Part shown: in pieces, positions 18,569-27,639 of the stretch
Layout of the letters: every line of letters starts with the position of its first letter
Numbering within the stretch: position 1 is the stretch's first letter
Assembly (NCBI GenBank): GCA_002811645.1
Contig: PDIP01000093.1
Span: 18,700 to 59,656 of the forward strand
Length of the DNA stretch: 40,957 nt
Source of the DNA: Corallochytrium limacisporum
Taxonomy: Eukaryota > Opisthokonta
Direction of reading: 5' to 3'
Position numbers and translations under genes: made by a program
The notes under the pieces: model-generated
The model's database searches: none
Told to the model about the DNA's origin: nothing
Seen by the model: only the letters and a program-made list of their open reading frames with translations

Positions 18569-20326
18569 TTACACTTGTATTGCAGCACGCTCCACGATGG
18601 ATTGCATGTCAGAGGCACTGATGTCCAATCCACCGTACAAGCCAGAGTGCGTATTGGCCATACGTGACGCGATAAAAGCCTCCGCATTTATCGCAGGTGC
18701 ATATTTGAGCATTAGAGCGCCCTGGAGCATCAGCGCCAGTTTACTTGCCAGCTGCCGGGCGCTAATCTCCATGCGTTCCGGGGCCACAGACTTAATCCAC
18801 TTACTGGTCCCCGCTACGTAAGTGGCAAATGCCTTGTCTTTCTGAACACCTTCCTGGACGTCCGAGTCGTTGAACAAAGATTCTATTACACCAGGCGTCT
18901 TGTGAATGCTGCGCAGAATGTCGAGAGAAATGACATTGCCGGAGCCTTCCCAGATCGAATTCAGCGGGGCTTGGCGGTACATGCGTGCGGTCACGTTGTC
19001 TTCAACAAAACCGTTTCCCCCGTGGCATTCCATAGCTTCTACAGACGCATTGGCAGCTTTCTTACACACATAGTACTTGGCCACAGCGGTGGCAATCCTG
19101 CTGAACTTCGCGATGTTTTCATCGTCCGGGAACATCAATTTGTCATCGAAGCTCTTTGCGATACGCAGAGCCAACAATTGGGCAGCCTCCGCCTCCAAAG
19201 CAAGGTCAGCCAGTACATTCTGCATTAGCGGCTGTTTGCCGATCACATTGCCAAAGGCCTCACGGTGGTGTGTCCAATTGATTGCATTCGACACACCGTT
19301 CCGGACTAGCGACGCTGATCCCAGAGTACAGTCAAGACGGGTGAGCGTAACCATTTCAATGATGGTCTGCACACCCTTGCCTTCAGATCCGATCATTAGA
19401 CCCCATGCACCATCATATTCGACCTCACTGCTGGCATTGCTACGGTCGCCAACCTTATTCTTCAAGCGCATAACCTTAAAGCCAATGTTGCGCGTGCCGT
19501 CTGGCAGCCAGCGCGGGACCAGGAAGCAAGAGATTGAGTCGTCGGTGGTGCGTGCCAGTGTGAGAAAAGCATCGCTCATGGGCGCCGAAGTAAACCATTT
19601 ATGGCCCTTCAAGGAGTACTGCTGGCCCTCGCCCGTCTGCGCAGTCAAGGGCTTGGCCGTGGTAGTGTTGCGACGAATGTCACTGCCACCTTGTTTTTCA
19701 GTCATGCTCATACCGAGAGTAATTCCTTTCTTTTCGCTGATCGGTGCGTCTGAGGGGTCGTATTTATCACTGATGGCCTTCTGATACCAATCGCTCACGT
19801 ACTCACGTCCCTCTAAGCAAGGGATCACGGCGTAGGTCATGGTTAGTGGGCAAGACGTGCCAGGCTCTGCCGCATATTGGTTCATGTTCATCACTGCTCT
19901 GGCTACGTGCGCAGATTCCTTACCTTCGTTGACCCAGGCAAAGCTGGGCACTTTGTTCCGAATGCCCATATCCATAAAGTAGTGGTAGGCTGGATGAAAT
20001 TCGGCGCGGTAAACTTGATTTCCGAACTTATCGTGAGTGTGCAAGATCGGGGTGTTGATGTGGGCCTTGAAGGCAAGGTCATAGGCTTGGTCACTGCCCG
20101 CTTCTTCCCCGTGCCTGGTCAGCTGTTCCTTGGCCCAGCCACCGCCGAAATTTTCCAGGGCGTCCGACATGATCAGATCATTACTGAACATGTTGTAGCC
20201 CCGTAGTTCCTGGGATTGGTTCATAACTTCGTGGGTTGCTGACACAGCTGGACGCGCAACTGAACCGTAGAAGCGCCGAGCGGGCTGGCACAACAGGCTA
20301 CGGCGCAACAGACTTGGAGCCAACAT
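18569..20326 (-). CDS. AidB-like acyl-CoA dehydrogenase, probably mitochondrial
   Basis: A 585-residue FAD-dependent acyl-CoA dehydrogenase of the AidB branch (E. coli AidB, C. elegans ACDH-11), collinear with it throughout. Shared signatures include EFHPAYHYFM (109-118), CPLTMTYAVIP (159-169), the FAD-loop GMSMTEKQGGSD (205-216), KGHKWFTSAPMSDAFL (240-255), CFLVPRWLPDGTRN (267-280), GDRSNASSEVE (293-303), and the IWEGSGNVISLDILR block containing the putative catalytic Glu 460. The first 30 residues are Arg/Ser/Leu-rich without acidic residues (MLAPSLLRRSLL...), which looks like a mitochondrial presequence absent from bacterial AidB. Members of this branch bind medium or long acyl chains; the E. 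coli enzyme also binds DNA, which need not apply here. Convergent with the phosphatase gene, 126 bases apart. Confidence 0.95.
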   Translation of the reverse strand: MLAPSLLRRSLLCQPARRFYGSVARPAVSATHEVMNQSQELRGYNMFSNDLIMSDALENFGGGWAKEQLTRHGEEAGSDQAYDLAFKAHINTPILHTHDKFGNQVYRAEFHPAYHYFMDMGIRNKVPSFAWVNEGKESAHVARAVMNMNQYAAEPGTSCPLTMTYAVIPCLEGREYVSDWYQKAISDKYDPSDAPISEKKGITLGMSMTEKQGGSDIRRNTTTAKPLTAQTGEGQQYSLKGHKWFTSAPMSDAFLTLARTTDDSISCFLVPRWLPDGTRNIGFKVMRLKNKVGDRSNASSEVEYDGAWGLMIGSEGKGVQTIIEMVTLTRLDCTLGSASLVRNGVSNAINWTHHREAFGNVIGKQPLMQNVLADLALEAEAAQLLALRIAKSFDDKLMFPDDENIAKFSRIATAVAKYYVCKKAANASVEAMECHGGNGFVEDNVTARMYRQAPLNSIWEGSGNVISLDILRSIHKTPGVIESLFNDSDVQEGVQKDKAFATYVAGTSKWIKSVAPERMEISARQLASKLALMLQGALMLKYAPAINAEAFIASRMANTHSGLYGGLDISASDMQSIVERAAIQV

Positions 20327-20471
20327 CGTGTTTATTCTTACGAGGTGTCCTCAAGGTACTTGATACCGGTGATCTTACGCTGCGCCTTTGAAACTTTATC
20401 GTCCAGAATACCAGAATACAACTCAGCGAACGAGAAGGACGAAACGTGTGCCCTGAAACTTTTCATTCGTC

Positions 20472-21469
20472 ATGGATAAAGATACCGTTACTGCCAATTT
20501 TCGGACCGTTTTCGGCTGCGCACGGGAAGCTTTGGGTCCTGAAGTTCTAGGTGAGCAGTCCAGTCCCTCTTTGCAATCCTCACCGCGGCACAGCTATACA
20601 ATTTTGCCTTTGCCCGCGGCAGTCAGTCAGGCCATTTGATCCATGTACCACAGGAACCGGAGAGGACTGTGTCCATTCACCCCACCAGAACTCGAGACCC
20701 GCAGCAGTTTCTTTACCCCATTGTCTACCACCCCATTCGAGTGGTCTTCAGAACCCTTCTATTGTACAATTTAATCACAAGCCCGCCCCGGTGGTTACAC
20801 GCCAAGTACTCCGAGGCAGGGAGCCCGGTAAGGGGGCCCAGGAAAGGGGAGGGGTGGGTGNNNNNNNNNNNNNNNNNNNNNNNNNNNNNNNNNNNNNNNN
20901 NNNNNNNNNNNNNNNNNNNNNNNNNNNNNNNNNNNNNNNNNNNNNNNNNNNNNNNNNNNNNNNNNNNNNNNNNNNNNNNNNNNNNNNNNNNNNNNNNNNN
21001 NNNNNNNNNNNNNNNNNNNNNNNNNNNNNNNNNNNNNNNNNNNNNNNNNNNNNNNNNNNNNNNNNNNNNNNNNNNNNNNNNNNNNNNNNNNNNNGGGGGG
21101 GGGGGGGGTTATTCTTGTGTCCTAATGAGTGAGTGTATTGGATGCAGGAGCTAAATTTGGGCCTCTCCGCCGGGGGAGCAACTGGGATCAGTAGGCCAAC
21201 TTGTGAATGCAAGTGAAAGGCGCCATACCAACCACCAAATCCCGAACCTAGACAGCAATGGGGGTTGGCTAAGCACTAGGATGTCGAAGTCATGTCCGTT
21301 AATCGCTCGGATGGTACTGATTGCTTATGGATATTAATGTTTGTTACTCTGTCTTTTGGTTTCTATAGGATGGCATTCTTTGCCGTGTTTGTATCGCTTG
21401 GAATACCAAACGATTGACGCATGTCCCGGATGCTTTGCGGGCTATACAATGCTTTCAGTCATGGTTTGA
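20472..21469 (+). CDS. Possible small two-exon gene across the assembly gap (low confidence)
   Basis: An ATG at 20472 opens 26 codons (MDKDTVTANFRTVFGCAREA...) that end at a consensus splice donor, GTGAGC at 20551, in phase 1. A good acceptor with a pyrimidine tract and TTTCTATAG ends at 21368. The matching phase continues for 32 codons to a TGA at 21467-21469, just before the convergent stress-protein gene ends at 21488. The resulting 59-residue protein has no domain I recognise. The intron would be about 818 bases and contains the 234-base N gap, so further exons could be hidden in the gap. The placement between a divergent and a convergent neighbour is what one expects of a real gene. Confidence 0.35.
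20861..21094. other. Assembly gap (234 Ns) next to a poly-G tract
   Basis: A run of N, preceded by a G-rich stretch and followed by 14 consecutive G residues. Sequencing drop-out at a G homopolymer is the likely cause, so the true length and content are unknown. Confidence 0.98.
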
Positions 21470-21487
21470 GTTCCGTTGGTCCGCCTT

Positions 21488-21991
21488 TTATTCATCGGGC
21501 TCGTCCCGAACAACAATTACTGGCCGGTGGCAATTGTGCACAAGGTACGATGACGTGGAGCCCATCAACCAGCGTTTCAGAGCCCCACGGCCGCGTGAGC
21601 CGACGACCAGAGCCTTGGCGCGCATGTTTTCAGCCTCATGGCAGATCAAGTCTCTGGCATCGCCTTCAAGGATGATAGTACGATAGTTTACGTTACGATC
21701 ATCACAGATCTTGGCATACTTGGATACCAGTCGGTGGGCATCGTCCCGTGCCTTCTTGTTCATCGCATCCGCCTGTTCGTCGGGGATATAGGAGCCGACG
21801 GCCGCAAACTCAAAGTCTGTAGCCAGCATGATTTCACTGGCAGCTTCGCTCGGGGGCTCGAAAGCATACACAATGACTAGCTCATCGTCCGCCTTATAGA
21901 GATTAGCGAGTGCCCAATCGAAGGCATGTTTACTGCAATGGCTGCCATCGACACCAATAATGATCGGACCGCTGCTCAATGCGCTCGACAT
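21488..21991 (-). CDS. Universal stress protein (UspA family)
   Basis: A 167-residue single-domain universal stress protein with a Rossmann-like alpha/beta fold. It begins PIIIGVDGSHCSKHAFDWAL, the usual first strand and helix, and ends with the ATP-binding signature G-x2-G-x9-G-S/T in GSRGRGALKRWLMGST, followed by the final strand RPVIVV. These ATP-site residues suggest a nucleotide-binding type (MJ0577-like) rather than the non-binding UspA type. Function is generally stress resistance; the specific role here is unknown. The start at 21991 (MSSALSSGPIII) is chosen because it lies just before the conserved domain. An in-frame ATG at 22063 would add 24 residues with no family similarity. Such proteins occur in bacteria, plants, fungi and many protists and invertebrates, so transfer need not be invoked. 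Confidence 0.92.
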   Translation of the reverse strand: MSSALSSGPIIIGVDGSHCSKHAFDWALANLYKADDELVIVYAFEPPSEAASEIMLATDFEFAAVGSYIPDEQADAMNKKARDDAHRLVSKYAKICDDRNVNYRTIILEGDARDLICHEAENMRAKALVVGSRGRGALKRWLMGSTSSYLVHNCHRPVIVVRDEPDE

Positions 21992-22063
21992 GGTTCTATT
22001 TGATACTGGAAAGCTTTGGGAATACTCTTTGTTATGAAATTCTTGGCTCTTTAACAGAATCAT

Positions 22064-24198
22064 TATACCTGTTCATTGACCACTTGGAACAAATACCTTT
22101 CGCAGTCGAGATTGCCTTTGACCAGCAAGTCTTTTGGTCGGTGCTGCCGGACCGTTCACCGCTGTCAGTCACTGCAAGTGCTCGAAAAGAGTGAGAAAAC
22201 GTTTTATTCGAGAATGCTGTCCATTGTTCTCCGGATCCGCTCATCCACAAGCATTGGATACTGCACAACCCTCAGAGCCGAGCTTCCTCCTGGGGCCGTG
22301 TTTAGAACACGACTGGCTGGCGAGGCGATCCGCTGAGGTAGCGGAGGAATTTTTTGCTCTGCATGAAGGTTTTTTTTAGTTTTTAGTTTCTTCCACTTTT
22401 TTCGGGGCGACCGGAAAGGTTTTGTTGATCTTCGGGAGAGGCCATACACCTTCGGCGGTTCATGCCGAGTGACGGGCAAGAGCGTCAGGACGGGGACCCC
22501 GTTCCATAGGTCTCGTGATGAGATTGTACCCTGCACATGATATTTCCAATATTAAATATATTGCTATTCTGGGCACTCAGGTCCGTGTTGATGACATATG
22601 TATGAATACTCGAATTGTTCCGCAACCATCTACCAGTCCCTCCCGGATCCCAACCAACACCGCCGCCCCCCCCAACCCCACAGTTGGCATCGGCACGCAG
22701 GGAAGAACCAAACCCGCAGGCGAGATCGCCACGTCGTGGTAATCTCAGTATAGAATTCGGAGGCTAAGGGATTCGCCTTTCCGTGTCGAAACACCCCGCA
22801 CTTTGGTTAAAAAAAAATGCAAAATGCCTCAGACCTTGTAGCGGGGCCCCACCTTGCCGATCGCACACAAAGCCAGCCGAGCCGGCCGGGGGGGGGGGTT
22901 GCCAGGCGGTGAATACCCCAACCGAAATTTGCACGGGAAAAAAATCCCAAGGTTTTCGGGCTGAAAAATAAATGAAAACCTAATTAATTGTTTTAGTCCG
23001 CCGACCGTGGGCCGGGTGTGGAATTGGGTATTGGTGAGACCGTCATCGGCACGGGTTTTACTTTACACGCGAACTAAAGCTGGAGGGGAAAAAATTGGAG
23101 GAGGGTTTTGAGAACAAGAATGGAGCCCGGGCTGGGAAGTGGGAGGGCTTGCGATCCGGTAGGAGACAGAGAGTGTTCCATGGCGATTTCTTCGGTGGAA
23201 GGGGGGAACGGTGGGTTTCTAGTAGTGGAAGTACTGCGTAATCATTGCAGCAAACCCCATGAAAACGGCTTCGTGGAACCCTTTCTACCTGCAACCGAAA
23301 CTCAGATGTCATCATTCACCGGTTTTCCAGGGATCTATGTGTTCCCAGCGACTCTGGGACACGGGTGACTGTTACCACTGCGGGGATAACCAACATGAGG
23401 ACACAGCACACGGCCAGAGCACGTTCGCTCATTAGACATACGTAGCAGAGAGCCAATGAAGCACGAGTTTCGGAGCCATACATATAGTAGACCATGTTAA
23501 TGCATCATAGATACTTTAACGTATAGCCAGTGCTGCGCATGTGAACGCCTGCTAATAAACCATGCGATGCACACCGGCCCCAGCTGGCCAACATGCGCAC
23601 GTTGTCTTAGTACTACCTTTATTAGTGAGTGTCCGCTGCAATCGGCTCTGCGCAACAAAGATCTCCACGCCGGGGTCACAACAACGCAAACTGAAGAGAC
23701 ACGAGAGAAATCGCAGAAGCGAGAACACTAAAAAGACCAACCGGTTCAACTGTGCCTTCACTACTGGCGCACTTCAATTGTCCATGGAGGGAAATCAGAA
23801 AAATGAAAGGACATTGAGAGATGGGACGGAATTTTTCTCTCTTCGTTCTTCGATCCCGGGAGAACCTTTCGATCCTGGAAGGGGGGGAGGATATCGCAAG
23901 ACTTCGCCAACGAGGCATCATCACTGCAAGGCCTCTGGTGTATCGAGTATTCTTAAAGCCCATGGTATGCGATAGCTAACGTAGGGAGTAGGCGCCTCAA
24001 ATGGTATTGAAATGGATGATACAAGCTGGCTAGGGATCGGAGACATTCTGTGTCAGAGATGTTGACGGGTTGTGTCGTCCAAAGATGGTGGCATGATGTC
24101 GAGTGCCGGAAGCGGAAAGAAATATCCGTCAATGTCGTGGTTGGACTGAGTAAACGAGACCACAACTTTCAATTGACGAGCAGTCGTAACTACTGGCC
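22064..24198. other. 2.1 kb intergenic region between stress protein and adenylyl cyclase
   Basis: No recognisable gene. A minus-strand open stretch ending at 22204 lacks a usable ATG upstream and is treated separately as a possible terminal exon. 22640-23000 contains C, G and A homopolymers. 23370-23560 is AT-rich, and 23560-24198 holds only short frames. The 5' leader and promoter of the cyclase gene presumably lie in the last several hundred bases. Confidence 0.5.
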
Positions 24199-27100
24199 AT
24201 GCCGGAATCATTGATTCCAAAACTGAGCCGTGGAAGCTCCTTTCCTATTGTCAGTATGGGAAGCCACGGTTCTGACGGCGTCCCCTCCAATGGTACTCCG
24301 ACCAAAACGGACGGCACAAAGCGGAAGATTAGCAACAGTAGCGTCAGCAGTGGGAAATTCAGGGTCACACGTAAGCTGAGCGTCAGAGAGAGTTCCTCCG
24401 GAACCAGTTCGCTGCGGACTTCACTGGACAGTGGTGTGGGGAAATCCTCTCGGTCCAGCGACGCGGGACTGCGGGATACGGTATCGGTAGCCTACGGATA
24501 TTCCTCTGCCACCGGCCCCGGCCGGCTCAGAAAGACGTCAAATGGCGAGCATGTCATCAGTGCATACTCGTCTTTTCCGAACATTGACGAACCACGCCCG
24601 GGTTGGGAACGGCCGTGGAAGCAGAACAGTGCCCCCCAGGGCCCTCGGTACTTACCGTTTTACGATTTTGTCAATGATGCCCTCTGTAACCAAGAGGCAT
24701 CGCTACCAAAACTGGCCAAACCATACAAACTGAAACTAGATAAAATCGGGGATGAATTCAAGAAACTGAGCCGTGATCTGGAGGTTGAGATTCGCAAAAC
24801 ACGGAATACAGTGCAGGCGTTGGGAAACGAATCTCTTCTTGGGCGTTTGGACGAAGCGGAACAGACAGTGCAGGACCTACAAAACAAACAAGAAGCCCTT
24901 AATGATGAGGTCGCAACGGCAAAGGCAGAAAGCGAAACATTTTCACAGAAACTTGAACAGTTTGCCACACAGATCAAACTCTGGGCTCAGAAGCCCCCGG
25001 AAGGCAAGATCACATTGGTGTTCACTGACATTCAGAGCAGTACGAGTTTATGGTTGAAGTACAGTACGGAAATGTCTGTGGCACTGCAGCTGCATGATGC
25101 TATCATGCGGGAGTGTATCGAACGACATCATGGGTACGAATGCAAAACCGAAGGAGATGCTTTCATGGTGGCGTTTCAAAGTGCGCGAGACGCGGCAGAA
25201 TTTGCGAACGATGTACAGCTTGAAATGCTTGAAGCGGAGTGGCCAGAGACCATCCTTGAGCACCCGAGTGCGCGCATCGAAGTCAACGACGAAGGAGTGG
25301 AAATCTTTCGCGGACTTCGAGTGCGCATGGGCATCCACACCGGAGTCCCGAGCAATGCGGAAAAGAATCCGGTCAGTGGCCGCATGGATTACTTTGGTCC
25401 TTGTGTGAACAAATCAGCCCGAGTACAGGGTGTTGCGAGAGGTGGACAGATTTTTATTTCGAAGGAGACGAAGGAAGAGTTGGATGCGGAGAACCTTCAG
25501 GAGGCTCAATTTATTGAGGCCGGAGAGTATGACCTAAAGGGCATTGATGGCAAAACGTTTGTCTATGAAATGAAACACGATATCATCCGCGACCGTGTCT
25601 TTGAGGAGAACGAAAAGGCATACCAGATTGCCAAGGCACCCGAGGGGATGGTCACCCTGGTCAGTGTACAGATTGATAACTATCAGTTGATTTGGGATGA
25701 CTTCCCACTGCTGATGAAGGGCGGTGAGGCGCTGCTACACTCTGAGTTGCGTGCCGTGGGCTCCAAGTTTGATGGCTACGAGACAGCAAATTCGGGTGCG
25801 CACGTGCTCTGGGCCTTTGCCACTGAACTCAATGCCCTGGAATTTGTTATGGCCGTGCAGGAGGTGCTTTTGACTGTATCCTGGCCTCCCGAGTTTAACG
25901 TCTGTGAGTATACACGACGAGAAGAAGAACCTCCGGGCAATGTCCTGGAGAATGGCTTCCGCATCACCCAGACGTTGCAGTGTGGCAACTGCGAGTCCGA
26001 TGTCGATCCGATGACCCAAAAAGTGGTATATCGCGGCAAGGTTATGGCGGTGCTGGATGAACTGGACGACATTGCTCCCGCAGGAACCATCCTGATGACC
26101 AGAAAGCAGTACGACTCGCTCAAGGACACGAAGCGGTTCAAGGAGTTGAATATAGCCGTCCGTGACTTTGAAGAGTTGGAGGACTTTGAGGGCGACCCCG
26201 ATGAGACGGCCACAGTGCAGATGGTCGCGGAACACTTGGGCCACCGCTTGGTACAGCCAAGGCCGACACGCACGTCGCTGCTGAATCTCGCAGATCTACA
26301 GAATGCCGCTCTGATCACCGAACGAGGCGGGCCTCACAAACACACATCCGCGACTCCAGGTGAAGCGGATGGGGCAACGGCCCCACGACCCGATGGTGGA
26401 CAGGAGAGCGATCAGGAACACTTCGCATTTCCAGACACGACTACCCCTGGAACCCCGCCTCTGTCCAGCCCGCGTCCCCCACTTCGTCGCCGCAACAGTG
26501 GGGTCGGCCTTCCGGGGCCAATGGGCGGTCTACCCTCCTTGCCCCCCCGCCGACGCGGAAGTCTGACGCCCCTTGGCAGCCACCATGCGACCGCTGCCGC
26601 GGCGGCCGCGGCGGGCTATGAGAGCGCACGCGCGGGGAGCCCAGCATCCATACTTAGATCCTCGCACGGCTCCCTGCGCAGTGTCACCCGCCGGTTTCGC
26701 ACAACTTCGGGAAACTATCCCCGGTTGGATCCCTTTGAGATGATGCGATCGCTGAAGGACAAGAAGGGCAGCTACGACGAACGCACGGAGCGCCTCGCAG
26801 AACAAGGGGAGGAGCTTATGGAAGCATTACGTGAGGTGCAGAAGGAGCTGCAGTCCATGGCCACCGAGCTTGCGGACAAGGACCCTTTCGTAAAGGCGCT
26901 GTCCAGGCTCAAAGAAACAACGGAGAAGACTGCCGATCTGCAATCCAGCTTCTTGGGCATTTTGCAAGAGAAGTCGGAGGTCGATCAAAAGGTCGAAGAG
27001 CTGGTGGAGGCCGTGACCAAGGCACGGGGAGAGGTGAAGACACTGCAGGATGAGAATGCCGAACTGAGAGAAGCTAGGGACAAAGCTGAGACGGACCTCA

Positions 27101-27639
27101 TGATCGTGTCCCGTGACGTCGAAGTCATGACTGTGCAGGTAAACGAGATCGAGAAGCAACTCGAGGAGATGGCCTTGCTAAAGCAGCTCAACCAAGAGAT
27201 GAAGCAGCAGCTTATCATTGCCGAAGAGATGAACGCGAACTTGGAGCGCACTCAGACCGAGCTGGAAACAAGTTGTGATCAGTACAAGCGGGCAAAGGCA
27301 AGAATCGCAGTGCTGGAATCTGAGCTTGAGCGGAAGCAAAAGAAGAAAGGGATAATCAAGCGCATCATGAGCAGCGGCAAATCGTCCAAGCCGCGAGGTT
27401 CCACACCTAGGGCTGCGTATGGATCAATGTCTGGAGTCCATAACTTACCTTCCGAGGCAATCGCAGCCAACAACGGTATTGAGGAGGACCACCAACACAG
27501 TGATGTACCATCAGAGGCACCTGCTAACGATACTGGTAGCGGGAACGACCACGATCATGATCAGAGAGGCCATCAGCAGCATGATCAGGAGGTGCCTGTG
27601 AATCCCGAGCAATCAGGGCATATTCAGCAAGACATCTAG
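24199..27639 (+). CDS. Class III adenylyl cyclase with tandem catalytic-type domains and coiled coils
   Basis: An 1146-residue soluble protein expected to make cAMP from ATP. In order: a Ser/Thr-rich basic N-terminus (1-130); a coiled coil (about 175-262); a cyclase homology domain CHD1 (about 268-460); a second, degenerate CHD2 (about 480-700); a Pro/Ala-rich linker with an Ala run near 795-805; a long coiled coil (about 850-1050); a basic patch; and a His/Asp-rich tail. CHD1 has both metal-binding Asp (277 in FTDIQSST, 320 in KTEGDAFMVAF), adenine-selecting Lys 316 and Asp 397, and transition-state Asn 404 and Arg 408, so adenylyl rather than guanylyl cyclase is predicted. Its wording (VRMGIHTG, MDYFGPCVNKSARVQGVA) is close to fungal Cyr1, but the LRR, Ras-association and PP2C parts of Cyr1 are absent, and no membrane helices are seen. 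CHD2 aligns well in frame but every catalytic position is changed (Gln 491, Ala 530, Ala 534 and others). The ATG at 24199 is the first in frame. Confidence 0.92.
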   Translation: MPESLIPKLSRGSSFPIVSMGSHGSDGVPSNGTPTKTDGTKRKISNSSVSSGKFRVTRKLSVRESSSGTSSLRTSLDSGVGKSSRSSDAGLRDTVSVAYGYSSATGPGRLRKTSNGEHVISAYSSFPNIDEPRPGWERPWKQNSAPQGPRYLPFYDFVNDALCNQEASLPKLAKPYKLKLDKIGDEFKKLSRDLEVEIRKTRNTVQALGNESLLGRLDEAEQTVQDLQNKQEALNDEVATAKAESETFSQKLEQFATQIKLWAQKPPEGKITLVFTDIQSSTSLWLKYSTEMSVALQLHDAIMRECIERHHGYECKTEGDAFMVAFQSARDAAEFANDVQLEMLEAEWPETILEHPSARIEVNDEGVEIFRGLRVRMGIHTGVPSNAEKNPVSGRMDYFGPCVNKSARVQGVARGGQIFISKETKEELDAENLQEAQFIEAGEYDLKGIDGKTFVYEMKHDIIRDRVFEENEKAYQIAKAPEGMVTLVSVQIDNYQLIWDDFPLLMKGGEALLHSELRAVGSKFDGYETANSGAHVLWAFATELNALEFVMAVQEVLLTVSWPPEFNVCEYTRREEEPPGNVLENGFRITQTLQCGNCESDVDPMTQKVVYRGKVMAVLDELDDIAPAGTILMTRKQYDSLKDTKRFKELNIAVRDFEELEDFEGDPDETATVQMVAEHLGHRLVQPRPTRTSLLNLADLQNAALITERGGPHKHTSATPGEADGATAPRPDGGQESDQEHFAFPDTTTPGTPPLSSPRPPLRRRNSGVGLPGPMGGLPSLPPRRRGSLTPLGSHHATAAAAAAAGYESARAGSPASILRSSHGSLRSVTRRFRTTSGNYPRLDPFEMMRSLKDKKGSYDERTERLAEQGEELMEALREVQKELQSMATELADKDPFVKALSRLKETTEKTADLQSSFLGILQEKSEVDQKVEELVEAVTKARGEVKTLQDENAELREARDKAETDLMIVSRDVEVMTVQVNEIEKQLEEMALLKQLNQEMKQQLIIAEEMNANLERTQTELETSCDQYKRAKARIAVLESELERKQKKKGIIKRIMSSGKSSKPRGSTPRAAYGSMSGVHNLPSEAIAANNGIEEDHQHSDVPSEAPANDTGSGNDHDHDQRGHQQHDQEVPVNPEQSGHIQQDI

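Noticed and set aside
18902-19784. Plus-strand frames of 108 and 235 codons opposite the acyl-CoA dehydrogenase
   Set aside because: They are antisense shadows of the AidB-like gene, with no protein-family motifs of their own.
20551-21212. Frames reading through the N gap
   Set aside because: Their openness is an artefact of Ns, which contain no stop codons.
21371-21686. Plus-strand frame continuing from the 21368 acceptor into the stress-protein gene
   Set aside because: It is out of phase with the 20472 exon and is antisense to a conserved gene.
21488-22063. Universal stress protein as a recent bacterial transfer
   Set aside because: Such proteins are widespread in eukaryotes outside vertebrates, and nothing in the composition of the gene stands out from its neighbours.
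25735-26318. Long antisense frames opposite the adenylyl cyclase (up to 180 codons)
   Set aside because: They are complementary shadows of a well-supported coding sequence.
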